Origin: Anaerolineales bacterium
GTDB lineage: Bacteria; Chloroflexota; Anaerolineae; Anaerolineales; UBA4823
DNA: 61,965 bases
NCBI GenBank assembly: GCA_016932955.1
Contig: JAFGBV010000124.1
Coordinates: 1 to 61,965 of the forward strand
Reading direction: 5' to 3'
The notes under the pieces: model-generated
Database searches by the model: none
Told to the model about the DNA's origin: nothing
The model's input: the letters and a program-made list of their open reading frames with translations, nothing else
Program-made: the position numbers and the translations under genes
Shown here: positions 32,827 through 40,630 of the stretch, one piece after another
Layout: the number at the start of each line of letters is the position of its first letter
How positions within the stretch are numbered: position 1 is the first letter of the stretch

Positions 32827-33656
32827 GCACGCTATACCTGGTCTCTACACCTATTGGCAACCTGGAGGATATCAGTGCACGCGCCTTGCGCATCCTCCGC
32901 GAGGTGCGGCTGATTGCTGCCGAAGATACTCGTCACACCGCCAAGCTGTTGCAACATTTTCAAATCCCAACGCCGACCACCAGCTACTTCGAGCACAATA
33001 AACTCAGCCGCATGACGCAGATTCTCGCTACGCTGGAACAAGGAGATGTGGCATTAGTTTCCGATGCAGGAACCCCGGCCTTGAACGATCCGGGCTATGA
33101 ATTGGTGAAAGCAGCCCTGCAAGCCGGGCATCAGGTCAGCCCGGTACCCGGGGCTTGCGCACCTGTTGCAGCACTTGTAGCATCTGGATTGCCCACGGAT
33201 GCTTTCCTGTACCTGGGATACCTGCCACGCAAAAGTAGCGAGCGCCGTCGCCTACTGGGTGAGGTTGTTGGGCTACCTTTCACACTGGTGTTTCTGGAAA
33301 CACCCCATCGACTATTAGAAGCGCTGCAAGATCTGATGGACATACTAGGCGACCGCTCGGTGGCTGTCGCTCGAGAACTGACCAAGCTGCACGAAGAGAT
33401 CTTTCGCGGCCAGCTATCCGATGCATTGATACACTTCCACGAACAACCCCCACGCGGTGAATTTACCCTGGTAATCGGCGGGATGAATCCTGATGAGAAA
33501 CGTTGGAGTGCAGAAAGGCTGCACCAGGCGATCCAGGAAAGCCGGAGCAACGGCGTAGCAGCATCTCAGGCGGCGCGGAGACTGGCTTCTGCTTCTGGCT
33601 GGCCGCGCAGTGAGGTTTACCGCCTGCTGGTGGAAGAATCCACCTCTGATTTCTGA
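32823..33656 (+). CDS. rsmI: 16S rRNA 2'-O-ribose C1402 methyltransferase
   Basis: The 277-residue protein starts MSTLYLVSTPIGNLEDISAR, the N-terminal RsmI signature, and has AAEDTRHTAKLLQHF, VSDAGTPALNDPG and VPGACAPVAALVASGLP. RsmI methylates C1402 of 16S rRNA with SAM. ATG 32823 overlaps the preceding stop as ATGA, which decides the start over an in-frame start at 32721. The C-terminal HTH-like tail (GVAASQAARRLASASGWPRS) is normal for the family. Confidence 0.96.
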   Translation: MSTLYLVSTPIGNLEDISARALRILREVRLIAAEDTRHTAKLLQHFQIPTPTTSYFEHNKLSRMTQILATLEQGDVALVSDAGTPALNDPGYELVKAALQAGHQVSPVPGACAPVAALVASGLPTDAFLYLGYLPRKSSERRRLLGEVVGLPFTLVFLETPHRLLEALQDLMDILGDRSVAVARELTKLHEEIFRGQLSDALIHFHEQPPRGEFTLVIGGMNPDEKRWSAERLHQAIQESRSNGVAASQAARRLASASGWPRSEVYRLLVEESTSDF

Positions 33657-33683
33657 TATTCCCCTCTTGGGAGCATAAAGCAC

Positions 33684-34742
33684 ATGGACTTAAACGAATA
33701 CAAACTATTCAATCAAATTGACCAGGAAAACTATCTGTCTGAGATTGATGACCTGCCAGATCAACTGTTGTATGCCTGGAAATCAGGCCAGGAACAACCA
33801 CTACCCACCTGGGATGGAATCCGGCAAGTAGTGGTAGCTGGCATGGGGGGGTCAGCCATTGGGGCTGATCTGCTGGCTGCATATCTAACCCTGATATGCC
33901 CCGTGCCTTTTTTCGTCGCCCGCAATTACCTATTGCCAGCCTGGGCGCACGGCCAGCAAACACTGGTGATTGCTTCGTCACATTCCGGCAACACCGAAGA
34001 GACACTGACCGCATTTGACCAAGCACTGGCCCAGAATTGCCGCATTCTATCTGTATGCACAGATGGAAAACTTGCCGAGAAAAGCCGCCCGGCTGGAATC
34101 CCGTTGTGGACATTTCCCCATCAAGGACAGCCTCGGGCGGCTGTAGGATTTTCGTTCGGCTTGCTCCTGGCAGCTATGTATCGGCTGGGTCTGATCCCCA
34201 ACCCAGCACAGCATGTGACTGCGGCGGTGCAAGAGATGAGATCACTGCAAGCACAACTGAAGGCTGAAATGCCCATTGCCCAGAATCCTGCCAAACGCCT
34301 GGCAGGGCAGTTAGTAGGACGCCACGTTACCGTTTTTGGTGCAGATATCTTAGAGCCTGTCGCGCGACGCTGGAAAGGGCAGATCAGCGAATTGGCCAAA
34401 GCCTGGGCGCAGTTCGAGTTCCTGCCAGAAGCCGATCACAATACGCTGGCCGGGTTACTCCAACCGCAAGAGGTGTTGAGCAAAACGATTGCGCTGTTCC
34501 TGAATGCCGCCTCTTATTACCCGCGCAATCAAATACGCACCGAACTGACCAGGCAGGCCTTCATGCGAGAAGGCTTGAATACCGAGACCATCCAGGCATC
34601 TGGTGAGACGCCCCTGGCCCAGCAGTGGACTTCGCTGCTTTATGGTGACTATACTGCCTATTATCTGGCGATGCTCTACAATATCAACCCTACCCCAATT
34701 CAAGCACTCGTCGGCTTTAAACAAGCCCTGGCAAATACCTGA
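33684..34742 (+). CDS. bifunctional phosphoglucose/phosphomannose isomerase
   Basis: The 352-residue protein has tandem SIS domains. GMGGSAIGADLL, ASSHSGNTEETLTAF and the C-terminal EFLPEADHNTLAG and EGLNTETIQASG match the PGI/PMI family. It interconverts glucose-6-P, fructose-6-P and mannose-6-P. GGGAGCATAAAGC precedes ATG 33684. It is the last gene of the operon from 30412 and ends at a strong terminator. Confidence 0.93.
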   Translation: MDLNEYKLFNQIDQENYLSEIDDLPDQLLYAWKSGQEQPLPTWDGIRQVVVAGMGGSAIGADLLAAYLTLICPVPFFVARNYLLPAWAHGQQTLVIASSHSGNTEETLTAFDQALAQNCRILSVCTDGKLAEKSRPAGIPLWTFPHQGQPRAAVGFSFGLLLAAMYRLGLIPNPAQHVTAAVQEMRSLQAQLKAEMPIAQNPAKRLAGQLVGRHVTVFGADILEPVARRWKGQISELAKAWAQFEFLPEADHNTLAGLLQPQEVLSKTIALFLNAASYYPRNQIRTELTRQAFMREGLNTETIQASGETPLAQQWTSLLYGDYTAYYLAMLYNINPTPIQALVGFKQALANT

Positions 34743-34750
34743 TCCAATCA

Positions 34751-34780
34751 CGGTCGCCCTCTCAGGAGCGACCGTTTTTT
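34751..34780 (+). terminator. rho-independent terminator
   Basis: CGGTCGC/GCGACCG stem with a 10-nt loop and six T. It overlaps the 3' end of the convergent RarD-like gene. Confidence 0.9.
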
Positions 34781-35652
34781 CGTCCATTCCACAAACCTTC
34801 TGCTGAATACACTGCCAGCGCAGCCCAAATGATGGCGAAGCCCACCAGGCGCGCAGGAGGGAAAGGCTCGTTGAAAATAAAAATGCCGATCAGGAATTGC
34901 AAAGTGGGGGCAATATATTGCAAGAAACCGATCATAGAAAGAGGGATACGCCGGGCTGCCATCCCAAAGAGCAGCAGCGGTATTGAAGTCACCAAACCTG
35001 CCAGCGCCAGCAGCGAAGTTGTGGCGAATCCCTGGTGAGCAAAGGCACCCACCCCCACTATTTGGCGATAGATCAGGTATCCGAAAGCCGGCAAGAACAT
35101 CACAATTGTTTCCAATGTAAGGCTGTGCACTGCATTCAATGAGGCAGTTTTCTTCAGCAATCCATAAAGGGCAAATGACAAGGCTAAAATCAAGGCTACC
35201 CAGGGCAAACGCCCATAATTGAAGGTAAGGTAAATCACCCCAACTGCCGCCAGGGTCACCGCAACCGCCTGCCCGCGTCGCAGACGCTCACCCAAGAAAA
35301 GCACCCCAAAAATCACGTTGACCAACGGATTGATAAAATAACCCAGGCTGGTCTCAACGATATAGCCGGCATTGACACCCCAGATGTAAACACCCCAGTT
35401 GACCGAGAGCAAAGCGGCAGCCAGGGAATAAATTATGAGCACTCGGCGGTTACGCGCCGCTGCACTCAACCAGCCCCAATCCTGCCTCCAGGTCAGCAAC
35501 ACGGCCAGGAATAATAACGACCAAACCATGCGGTGACCGAGGATTTCCAACGCCGGAACGCTTTCCAGCAACTTCCAATATAAGGGGAAAAGCCCCCACA
35601 TCCCATATGCACCAATGCCAGCCCAAATACCTTTATTGATCGATCGCATCAT
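34762..35652 (-). CDS. rarD: RarD-like EamA-family transporter
   Basis: The 296-residue protein has ten hydrophobic helices in two EamA halves. KGIWAGIGAYGMWGLFPLYWK, HRMVWSLLFL, NWGVYIWGVNAGYIVETSLGYF and GFLQYIAPTLQFLIG are typical RarD signatures. Substrate is unknown. Two tandem ATG codons occur at 35652 and 35649; the first overlaps the upstream stop (ATGA). It is last in the minus-strand operon with the hydrolase and ABC exporter. Confidence 0.93.
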   Translation of the reverse strand: MMRSINKGIWAGIGAYGMWGLFPLYWKLLESVPALEILGHRMVWSLLFLAVLLTWRQDWGWLSAAARNRRVLIIYSLAAALLSVNWGVYIWGVNAGYIVETSLGYFINPLVNVIFGVLFLGERLRRGQAVAVTLAAVGVIYLTFNYGRLPWVALILALSFALYGLLKKTASLNAVHSLTLETIVMFLPAFGYLIYRQIVGVGAFAHQGFATTSLLALAGLVTSIPLLLFGMAARRIPLSMIGFLQYIAPTLQFLIGIFIFNEPFPPARLVGFAIIWAALAVYSAEGLWNGRKNGRS

Positions 35653-37079
35653 TGCCCACCGGTATTCTTGGCATCAAATGTCACCTCGGGATAATTTGCA
35701 CCTGGGCTGATTAACAAGGACGAATCCTTGCCAAGCAAGGATTGGTCAAAGAAAGCCAATGCATAGTCGTTAATAATGCGCAATACGCGGCTGCCAGACA
35801 ACGGCCCCTTGAGACCTAAGACCGAGGAAAGCGGCGAGAACATGGGTAGATCGGTGAAATCATAGTGCCCTGTTCCAGCAATGGTGAGGTGATAGGCTGG
35901 TTGGCTGAGATTCTCGGAGAGCTGATCGAACTGGCTCAGATTGCCAGGCGCTGACCAGGTGGCGCTGGAGAGGAACATAAAAGGCTGCGATAGGCCACTC
36001 TCAATCACAGAAGAAGTAACTGGCACCAGGTAGGCATCCATAGCCAGCCCTGCCCGACAGCGCAGGTCGCGCGCACAGAATTCGACCACTGCGCCGCCGC
36101 CAGTAGAATGCCCCAGCGCACCTATGCGCGTCAGATCCAGGCGTCCCGTGAAACGCTCTGCCGGGTCGTGAGCATCCAGCGCTTGCATCGTATCCAACAC
36201 AAATTCGAGGTCTTCCGCCCACTGGGTAACCAGTAAATTGGCTGCTGCACGATACTCTTCTTCTGGCAAGTTGAACGGCAGGGCAGCCGGGTTATTCTCT
36301 GCCACACTGCCATCAGGGAAAACAGTCACCATTGCGCCATAGGTATGATCCACAGCCACCACAATGTAACCACGGCTGGCTAGTTCTTCCATTTGGTAAG
36401 TATTCTGCGCCCGGAATCCACTCCAACCGTGGGAGAACAACAGCAAGGGATAGCGCTCAGCATGCCTGGACAGAGGAGCAAGGAGAGCCGAGTGGGTGCG
36501 CGCATAGCGGATATGGGTGAAGAAAGAATCCGGCAGGTCAAAAAAATTTGCCAGCGCCGGGGCAACCACATCCATATTCTCTATCCATGGGGCAAGATCA
36601 GCGCTCGCCGCAGGCACAGCCGGGTACCAAATTTGCATCATCAGGCGACGGGGAGAGGCCGGAGCAGGTGCATAGGGATCGGTGCGCTTTGAATCGACCA
36701 GCTCCATGGAAAACGTACCGATGGCGTAGGGGCCTGTAGGCTGGGGCAGATGAGGAACAGGCAAGAGGATGGGCAAAAGGCTGGAAAGTCCCAGTACAAA
36801 TAAACCTACCAGCGCAACAAACACGCCGGATGCCCGGCGATCAGGCGGTTTAGGATTTGGATGCAGGAGATTTCGCAACCCCAGCAGCAAAGCTGCAGTG
36901 CTGCACACATACAATGGGAGCATCTGCCAGCGGTATTTTTCAAGCCCCAGATGGACGAGCATCACCAGGAATGCAACAATAGGGATCACACCTGCCCAAG
37001 GCGGCCGCCGGGGAGTGAAAAGCGACCAGCTAACCCAGATTGCTAATAATACCAGGATCGTGGCTTCTAAGGGGCGCAT
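35649..37079 (-). CDS. membrane alpha/beta hydrolase, PAF-acetylhydrolase-like
   Basis: The 476-residue protein has four membrane helices (about 1-130) and an extracytoplasmic alpha/beta hydrolase. Motifs are YPLLLFSHGWSGFR (oxyanion), GALGHSTGGGAVV with nucleophile Ser near 325, the acid in AGLAMDAYL, and histidine in IAGTGHYDFTDLP. This matches PAF-AH isoform II/dienelactone hydrolase-like proteins. An ester or lipid substrate at the outer membrane face is expected but not known. The start overlaps the ABC exporter stop by one base (TGATG). Confidence 0.85.
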   Translation of the reverse strand: MRPLEATILVLLAIWVSWSLFTPRRPPWAGVIPIVAFLVMLVHLGLEKYRWQMLPLYVCSTAALLLGLRNLLHPNPKPPDRRASGVFVALVGLFVLGLSSLLPILLPVPHLPQPTGPYAIGTFSMELVDSKRTDPYAPAPASPRRLMMQIWYPAVPAASADLAPWIENMDVVAPALANFFDLPDSFFTHIRYARTHSALLAPLSRHAERYPLLLFSHGWSGFRAQNTYQMEELASRGYIVVAVDHTYGAMVTVFPDGSVAENNPAALPFNLPEEEYRAAANLLVTQWAEDLEFVLDTMQALDAHDPAERFTGRLDLTRIGALGHSTGGGAVVEFCARDLRCRAGLAMDAYLVPVTSSVIESGLSQPFMFLSSATWSAPGNLSQFDQLSENLSQPAYHLTIAGTGHYDFTDLPMFSPLSSVLGLKGPLSGSRVLRIINDYALAFFDQSLLGKDSSLLISPGANYPEVTFDAKNTGGQ

Positions 37080-39025
37080 CAGGCTACCTCTCGCTCGCGT
37101 TTGAATTGGGTCTCGTAGAGTTGGGCATATAGCCCTCCTTGCGCCAGCAATTCCTGGTGTGTGCCGCGCTCAACAATCCGCCCGCGATCAAAGACCAGGA
37201 TCAGATCGGCTGCTAGGATGGTGCTCAGGCGGTGGGCAATGACGATACTGGTGCGCCCAGCCATCACATGTTTGAGGGCATCCTGAATCAGGGCCTCAGA
37301 TTCGCTATCCAGGTGGCTGGTGGCTTCATCCAGAACGAGGATGTGCGGATCTTTGAGAATCACGCGCGCCAGAGCCAAGCGCTGCTTCTCGCCACCTGAG
37401 AGGCGGTAGCCGCGCTCACCCACCACGGTATTGTAGCCATCCGGCAAGCCAGCGATAAAATCATGGATATTGGCTGCACGGCAGGCGGCCTCGATCTGCT
37501 CCTGCGTTGCATCCAGGAAGGCATAGAGGAGATTGGTGTGGATGGTATCATGGAACAGGTGCGTTTCCTGGGTGACCATGCCGATCTGTGCAGCAAGCGA
37601 ATTGAGGTTCACATCACGCAGATCGTGTCCATCCAACAGGATACGCCCCTGCACGGGATCGTAGAGGCGAGGAATCAGGTAGGTAAGGGTTGTCTTGCCG
37701 GCGCCGCTGGGGCCTACCAGGGCTGCAAGTTGACCGGGGGCAACGCGGAAAGAAATTTCTTCCAAGGCATTCAAACGTGCCTGACTGCGAGGTTCTTCCA
37801 CCTCACTCCGTTCCTGGACTACCCGGTCATGGCCTTCTTTCCCACCAGAGAGTACTGCGGTCACATCATCCATGCGACCAAAGCGCCTCACCTCGCTGAG
37901 CAGCGACTGCTCAGCCACCTCATAGCGGAAAGTCACCTGTTCGAAAACCAATTCGCCGCACACATGCTGAAGTGTTACAGCGCCTGGCTTTTCAGCGATA
38001 TCCTGCGGCAGGTCAATCACTTCAAAAACCCGCTCGAAAGACACCATGGATGTCGCGAATTCGACCGGCGCATTAGCCAGCCCTTGCAGTGCGCCATAGA
38101 GCGTGCCCAAATAAGCCGTAAAGGCTACAATGGTGCCAATGGTAAAAACATCGCGGATGACCAGGTAACCGCCAATGCCATACACTAGTGCGGTGCCCAC
38201 AGCGCTGATCAAGCCAACAATGGCGAAAAAGGCCGTTCCGATCAAGGCACGCCGCACGCCAATATCACGAACATGGGCAGCCCGTTCCTGAAAACGGGCC
38301 ACTTCTGTATCTTTTCGCCCGAACAATTTAACCAGCAAAGCTCCGCCAATGCTGAGTGTTTCGTTCATCATGGCATTCATCGCCGCATTGGCATCCATAC
38401 CCTGGCGAGCAATCTCGCGCAGCCTCGCACCCATGCGCCGGGCGACGAGGATGAACAACGGGAGGATCAGAATCCCTACTACGGTCAGGCGCCACTCCAA
38501 TGTGAGCATTACTCCTAGCAATGCCGTTGTCTCAATCAAGTTCGTGATGATATTAACAATGGTGTTGCTGATCGCATTCTGCGCGCCGATAACATCATTG
38601 TTCAGGCGGCTCATTAACTCGCCAATCTTGGTATGCGTGAAAAATCGCAGCGACATGCGCTGTAAACGGGCAAAAAGCGCCACACGCAAATCGTAGATCA
38701 CCCCTTCCCCCACACCAGCGTTCAGGCGGCGCTGCGCTACCCCCACCACCCCGCGCAGTGCGGGGATAGCCAGCAGCGCCAACGCCAGCCACATCAGGCG
38801 CGCGGTGTCTTTGGAGGGAATGGTGCGGTCAATCATATCGCGCATGATGAGTGGCGTGAGCAATGTTAAACCTGTAGTGAACAGGATCATTAACAACATA
38901 CCGGCGATCTGCCAGCGGTAAGGATTGGAATAACTCAGGACTCGCCGCAAGAGTCCCCAGGTAACCTTCGGCTTTTCGTCTGCCTGTCTCATTAAAGAAA
39001 ACCAACCACCGCCATGAAATCCCAT
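37079..39025 (-). CDS. ABC exporter (fused TMD-NBD) with NBD insertion
   Basis: The 648-residue half-transporter has an ABC_membrane domain (six helices, residues about 30-320) and a nucleotide-binding domain with Walker A GPSGAGKT, signature LSGGEKQR, Walker B HILVLDEATSHLD and switch His. Residues about 368-412 are a charged insertion between FRYEVAEQ and LNALEEISF, where exporters usually have 10 or fewer residues. ATG 39025 follows AAGGATTTGACA; an upstream ATG (39076) lacks an SD. Substrate unknown; the MsbA/multidrug class fits. First gene of an operon with the hydrolase and RarD-like genes. Confidence 0.9.
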   Translation of the reverse strand: MGFHGGGWFSLMRQADEKPKVTWGLLRRVLSYSNPYRWQIAGMLLMILFTTGLTLLTPLIMRDMIDRTIPSKDTARLMWLALALLAIPALRGVVGVAQRRLNAGVGEGVIYDLRVALFARLQRMSLRFFTHTKIGELMSRLNNDVIGAQNAISNTIVNIITNLIETTALLGVMLTLEWRLTVVGILILPLFILVARRMGARLREIARQGMDANAAMNAMMNETLSIGGALLVKLFGRKDTEVARFQERAAHVRDIGVRRALIGTAFFAIVGLISAVGTALVYGIGGYLVIRDVFTIGTIVAFTAYLGTLYGALQGLANAPVEFATSMVSFERVFEVIDLPQDIAEKPGAVTLQHVCGELVFEQVTFRYEVAEQSLLSEVRRFGRMDDVTAVLSGGKEGHDRVVQERSEVEEPRSQARLNALEEISFRVAPGQLAALVGPSGAGKTTLTYLIPRLYDPVQGRILLDGHDLRDVNLNSLAAQIGMVTQETHLFHDTIHTNLLYAFLDATQEQIEAACRAANIHDFIAGLPDGYNTVVGERGYRLSGGEKQRLALARVILKDPHILVLDEATSHLDSESEALIQDALKHVMAGRTSIVIAHRLSTILAADLILVFDRGRIVERGTHQELLAQGGLYAQLYETQFKREREVA

Positions 39026-39102
39026 TGTCAAATCCTTATCATAAGCGAAAGGGGTGTGGGGTTGTAAAACAACCACTTTTCCAATATCACAAACTCACGC
39101 TA

Positions 39103-39108
39103 ATTATA
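39103..39108 (-). promoter_or_regulatory. -10 box of ABC exporter operon
   Basis: TATAAT is read on the minus strand 77 nt before the ATG at 39025. A small GGTTGT-AAA-ACAACC hairpin (39059-39074) lies in the leader. Confidence 0.5.
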
Positions 39109-39207
39109 AAAGGAAATCGAGAATTGCACATTTTCGGCCCTATGAGAATCGCCTTGGTGGGGCGGATGCATCTTACAGAATTGTGAATTTACTTATGGAA
39201 TTTTCAC

Positions 39208-39236
39208 TTGACACTGCGCGCATAATGTGCAATACT
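39208..39236 (+). promoter_or_regulatory. sigma-70 promoter of short transcript
   Basis: TTGACA (39208-39213) and AATACT (39231-39236) are spaced by 17 nt. CATAAT at 39221 is too close to the -35 to pair with it. Confidence 0.55.
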
Positions 39237-39292
39237 GTCAGTGTTCAGGATGAAAAAATCAGCACCTCTGCTATCCCACCGAAGAGGAGGTG

Positions 39293-39361
39293 ATGTCCGC
39301 TATGTCTACGCACAGTAGCACGAAACAAAGCGCTGCGGCATCCCTCCTGAAGACCGGATAA
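39293..39361 (+). CDS. 22-codon small ORF with strong SD
   Basis: ATG 39293 is preceded by AAGAGGAGGTG, 10-nt complementarity to the 16S 3' end including bases up to the start. It encodes a Ser/Thr/Ala-rich peptide beginning MSAMSTHSSTK and ending ASLLKTG. An overlapping ORF of the same length (ATG 39250, MKKSAPLLSHRRG) has no SD. The 3' part of the ORF forms half of a hairpin with the following bases. No family known; the peptide may be a leader rather than a product. Confidence 0.45.
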   Translation: MSAMSTHSSTKQSAAASLLKTG

Positions 39362-39375
39362 GATTGCCGCAGCGC
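39330..39375 (+). ncRNA. hairpin inside candidate short RNA (39240-39412)
   Basis: GCGCTGCGGCA (39330-39340) and TGCCGCAGCGC (39365-39375) form a perfect 11-bp stem spanning the small-ORF stop codon. With the promoter at 39208 and the terminator at 39379-39412 it defines a transcript of about 170 nt. Ribosomes finishing the ORF would melt this stem. Confidence 0.45.
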
Positions 39376-39378
39376 ACC

Positions 39379-39412
39379 AGAGAGCCGCCCAAGTGACGGC
39401 TCTCTGTGTTTT
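39379..39412 (+). terminator. terminator of short transcript
   Basis: AGAGAGCCG/CGGCTCTCT stem with a 9-nt loop is followed by GTGTTTT. It lies at the 3' end of the convergent HAD gene (stop at 39411). Confidence 0.75.
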
Positions 39413-40088
39413 AAATCCCCGCGCCGGCGCCTTTCTCAGCCATACGCAGCAACTCTGCCAGCGGCAGGGCTGCCAATGATTCTAACTGCAAGTCGGCGTG
39501 GTCGAGGGCAAGCTGGCGGGTGAGGGCACCTGGTACTGCCACAGCAAAGATACCTGCCCGTTTCGCAGCCAGGATGCCATTTGGTGAATCCTCCAGCACA
39601 ATTGCCTGCTTCGCAGGGATACCTAATCCAGCCAGGGCGGAGATGAAAAGCTCCGGATCAGGCTTGGTGCGCGTTACATCCTCCATCGTGCGCAGGACTT
39701 TAAAGTAATCAAGCAGCCCTCGGCGGGTGAGGTGACCCACAACCCACTCGCGCGTTGAGCTGGAAGCCAAGCCAACCCGCACCCCCAACCGCCGCGCGTC
39801 TTCCAAATATTGCACCACCCCAGGCAGCAAAGATTCTTGCTCGATCAATTCCATCTCACGAGCAGCCCGTTGGGCATCTACCACCTGCCAGTCCACGGGG
39901 CACTCAAGCAGGCGCTCCAGGTCCTTATAGGGGTTGAATTCGGCCTCCTGGCTGCCAATGGTGGTCGCCCAGAGGTCAAAGGAAAGTTCAAAGCCATAGG
40001 AACGATACAATTCCTGCCAGGAACGGAATATGGGCGTCTCCGTATCCAGGATCAAGCCATCAAAGTCAAAGAGCAATGCGCGCATCAT
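39411..40088 (-). CDS. HAD hydrolase, beta-phosphoglucomutase-like
   Basis: The 225-residue protein begins ALLFDFDGLILDTETPIF (motif I, nucleophile Asp), continues with GLASSSTREWV (motif II), TKPDPELFISAL (motif III lysine) and VLEDSPNGILAAKRAG (motif IV). This is the PGMB/phosphatase branch of HAD proteins; substrate not predictable. The start is ATG 40088 with a second ATG next to it. A -10 TATAAT ends 7 nt before it, so the mRNA is probably leaderless. Confidence 0.9.
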   Translation of the reverse strand: MMRALLFDFDGLILDTETPIFRSWQELYRSYGFELSFDLWATTIGSQEAEFNPYKDLERLLECPVDWQVVDAQRAAREMELIEQESLLPGVVQYLEDARRLGVRVGLASSSTREWVVGHLTRRGLLDYFKVLRTMEDVTRTKPDPELFISALAGLGIPAKQAIVLEDSPNGILAAKRAGIFAVAVPGALTRQLALDHADLQLESLAALPLAELLRMAEKGAGAGI

Positions 40089-40095
40089 GTGCAGG

Positions 40096-40103
40096 ATTAT
40101 AAT
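40096..40103. promoter_or_regulatory. symmetric -10 box for HAD (-) and sixA (+)
   Basis: ATTATAAT is its own reverse complement, so TATAAT is present on both strands around one centre. The minus start is 7 nt away, the plus start 20 nt away with an SD. Confidence 0.65.
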
Positions 40104-40123
40104 TGAGAATCAGAGGAGTACCA

Positions 40124-40618
40124 ATGAAAACTCTGCTATTGATGCGCCATGCGAAATCATCCTGGAAAGACCCCAATCTAGATGACCACGATCGCCCATT
40201 AAATAAACGGGGGAAGCAAGATGCCCCGCGTATGGGAGAACTGATTACCAACGAAGATCTGCTCCCCGATCTGATATTGGTCTCCAGCGCCCGTCGTGCC
40301 CAGGATACGGCTCGCCTGGTTGCCAAGGCCTGTGACTACCGCGGTTCGCTCGAGACACAGCGAAACTTTTACTACTCCGATTCGGCTGCATATCTGCAGG
40401 TGCTGCGCAACCTCCCCGAGCAGGTCGAGCGAGCCCTGGTGATCGGGCACAACCCAATTCTAGAAGAACTGCTTCACGATCTGACCGGTATGGATGAACA
40501 CCTGCCAACCGCAGCGCTGGCGCTGGTCGAGTTGCCTATCCAATCCTGGAGTGAATTGGGCGCGGATACCCTGGGGAAGGTCAGCGGGCTCTGGCTGCCA
40601 CGCAAGTTAAGAAAATAA
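40124..40618 (+). CDS. sixA: phosphohistidine phosphatase SixA family
   Basis: The 164-residue protein has the histidine-phosphatase N-terminus LLLMRHAKSSWKD with the catalytic RHA, then DHDRPLNKRGKQDAP, SSARRAQDTARLV and LVIGHNPILEELL with the second His. This is the SixA branch of the phosphoglycerate-mutase-like superfamily. ATG 40124 is selected because AGAGGAG is just upstream. It shares a promoter region with the divergent HAD gene. Confidence 0.92.
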   Translation: MKTLLLMRHAKSSWKDPNLDDHDRPLNKRGKQDAPRMGELITNEDLLPDLILVSSARRAQDTARLVAKACDYRGSLETQRNFYYSDSAAYLQVLRNLPEQVERALVIGHNPILEELLHDLTGMDEHLPTAALALVELPIQSWSELGADTLGKVSGLWLPRKLRK

Positions 40619-40630
40619 CGAATACGCTGC

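Noticed and set aside
39054..39293. 79-residue ORF on the plus strand
   Set aside because: It has no SD, no family resemblance, and runs through the promoter region of the short transcript.
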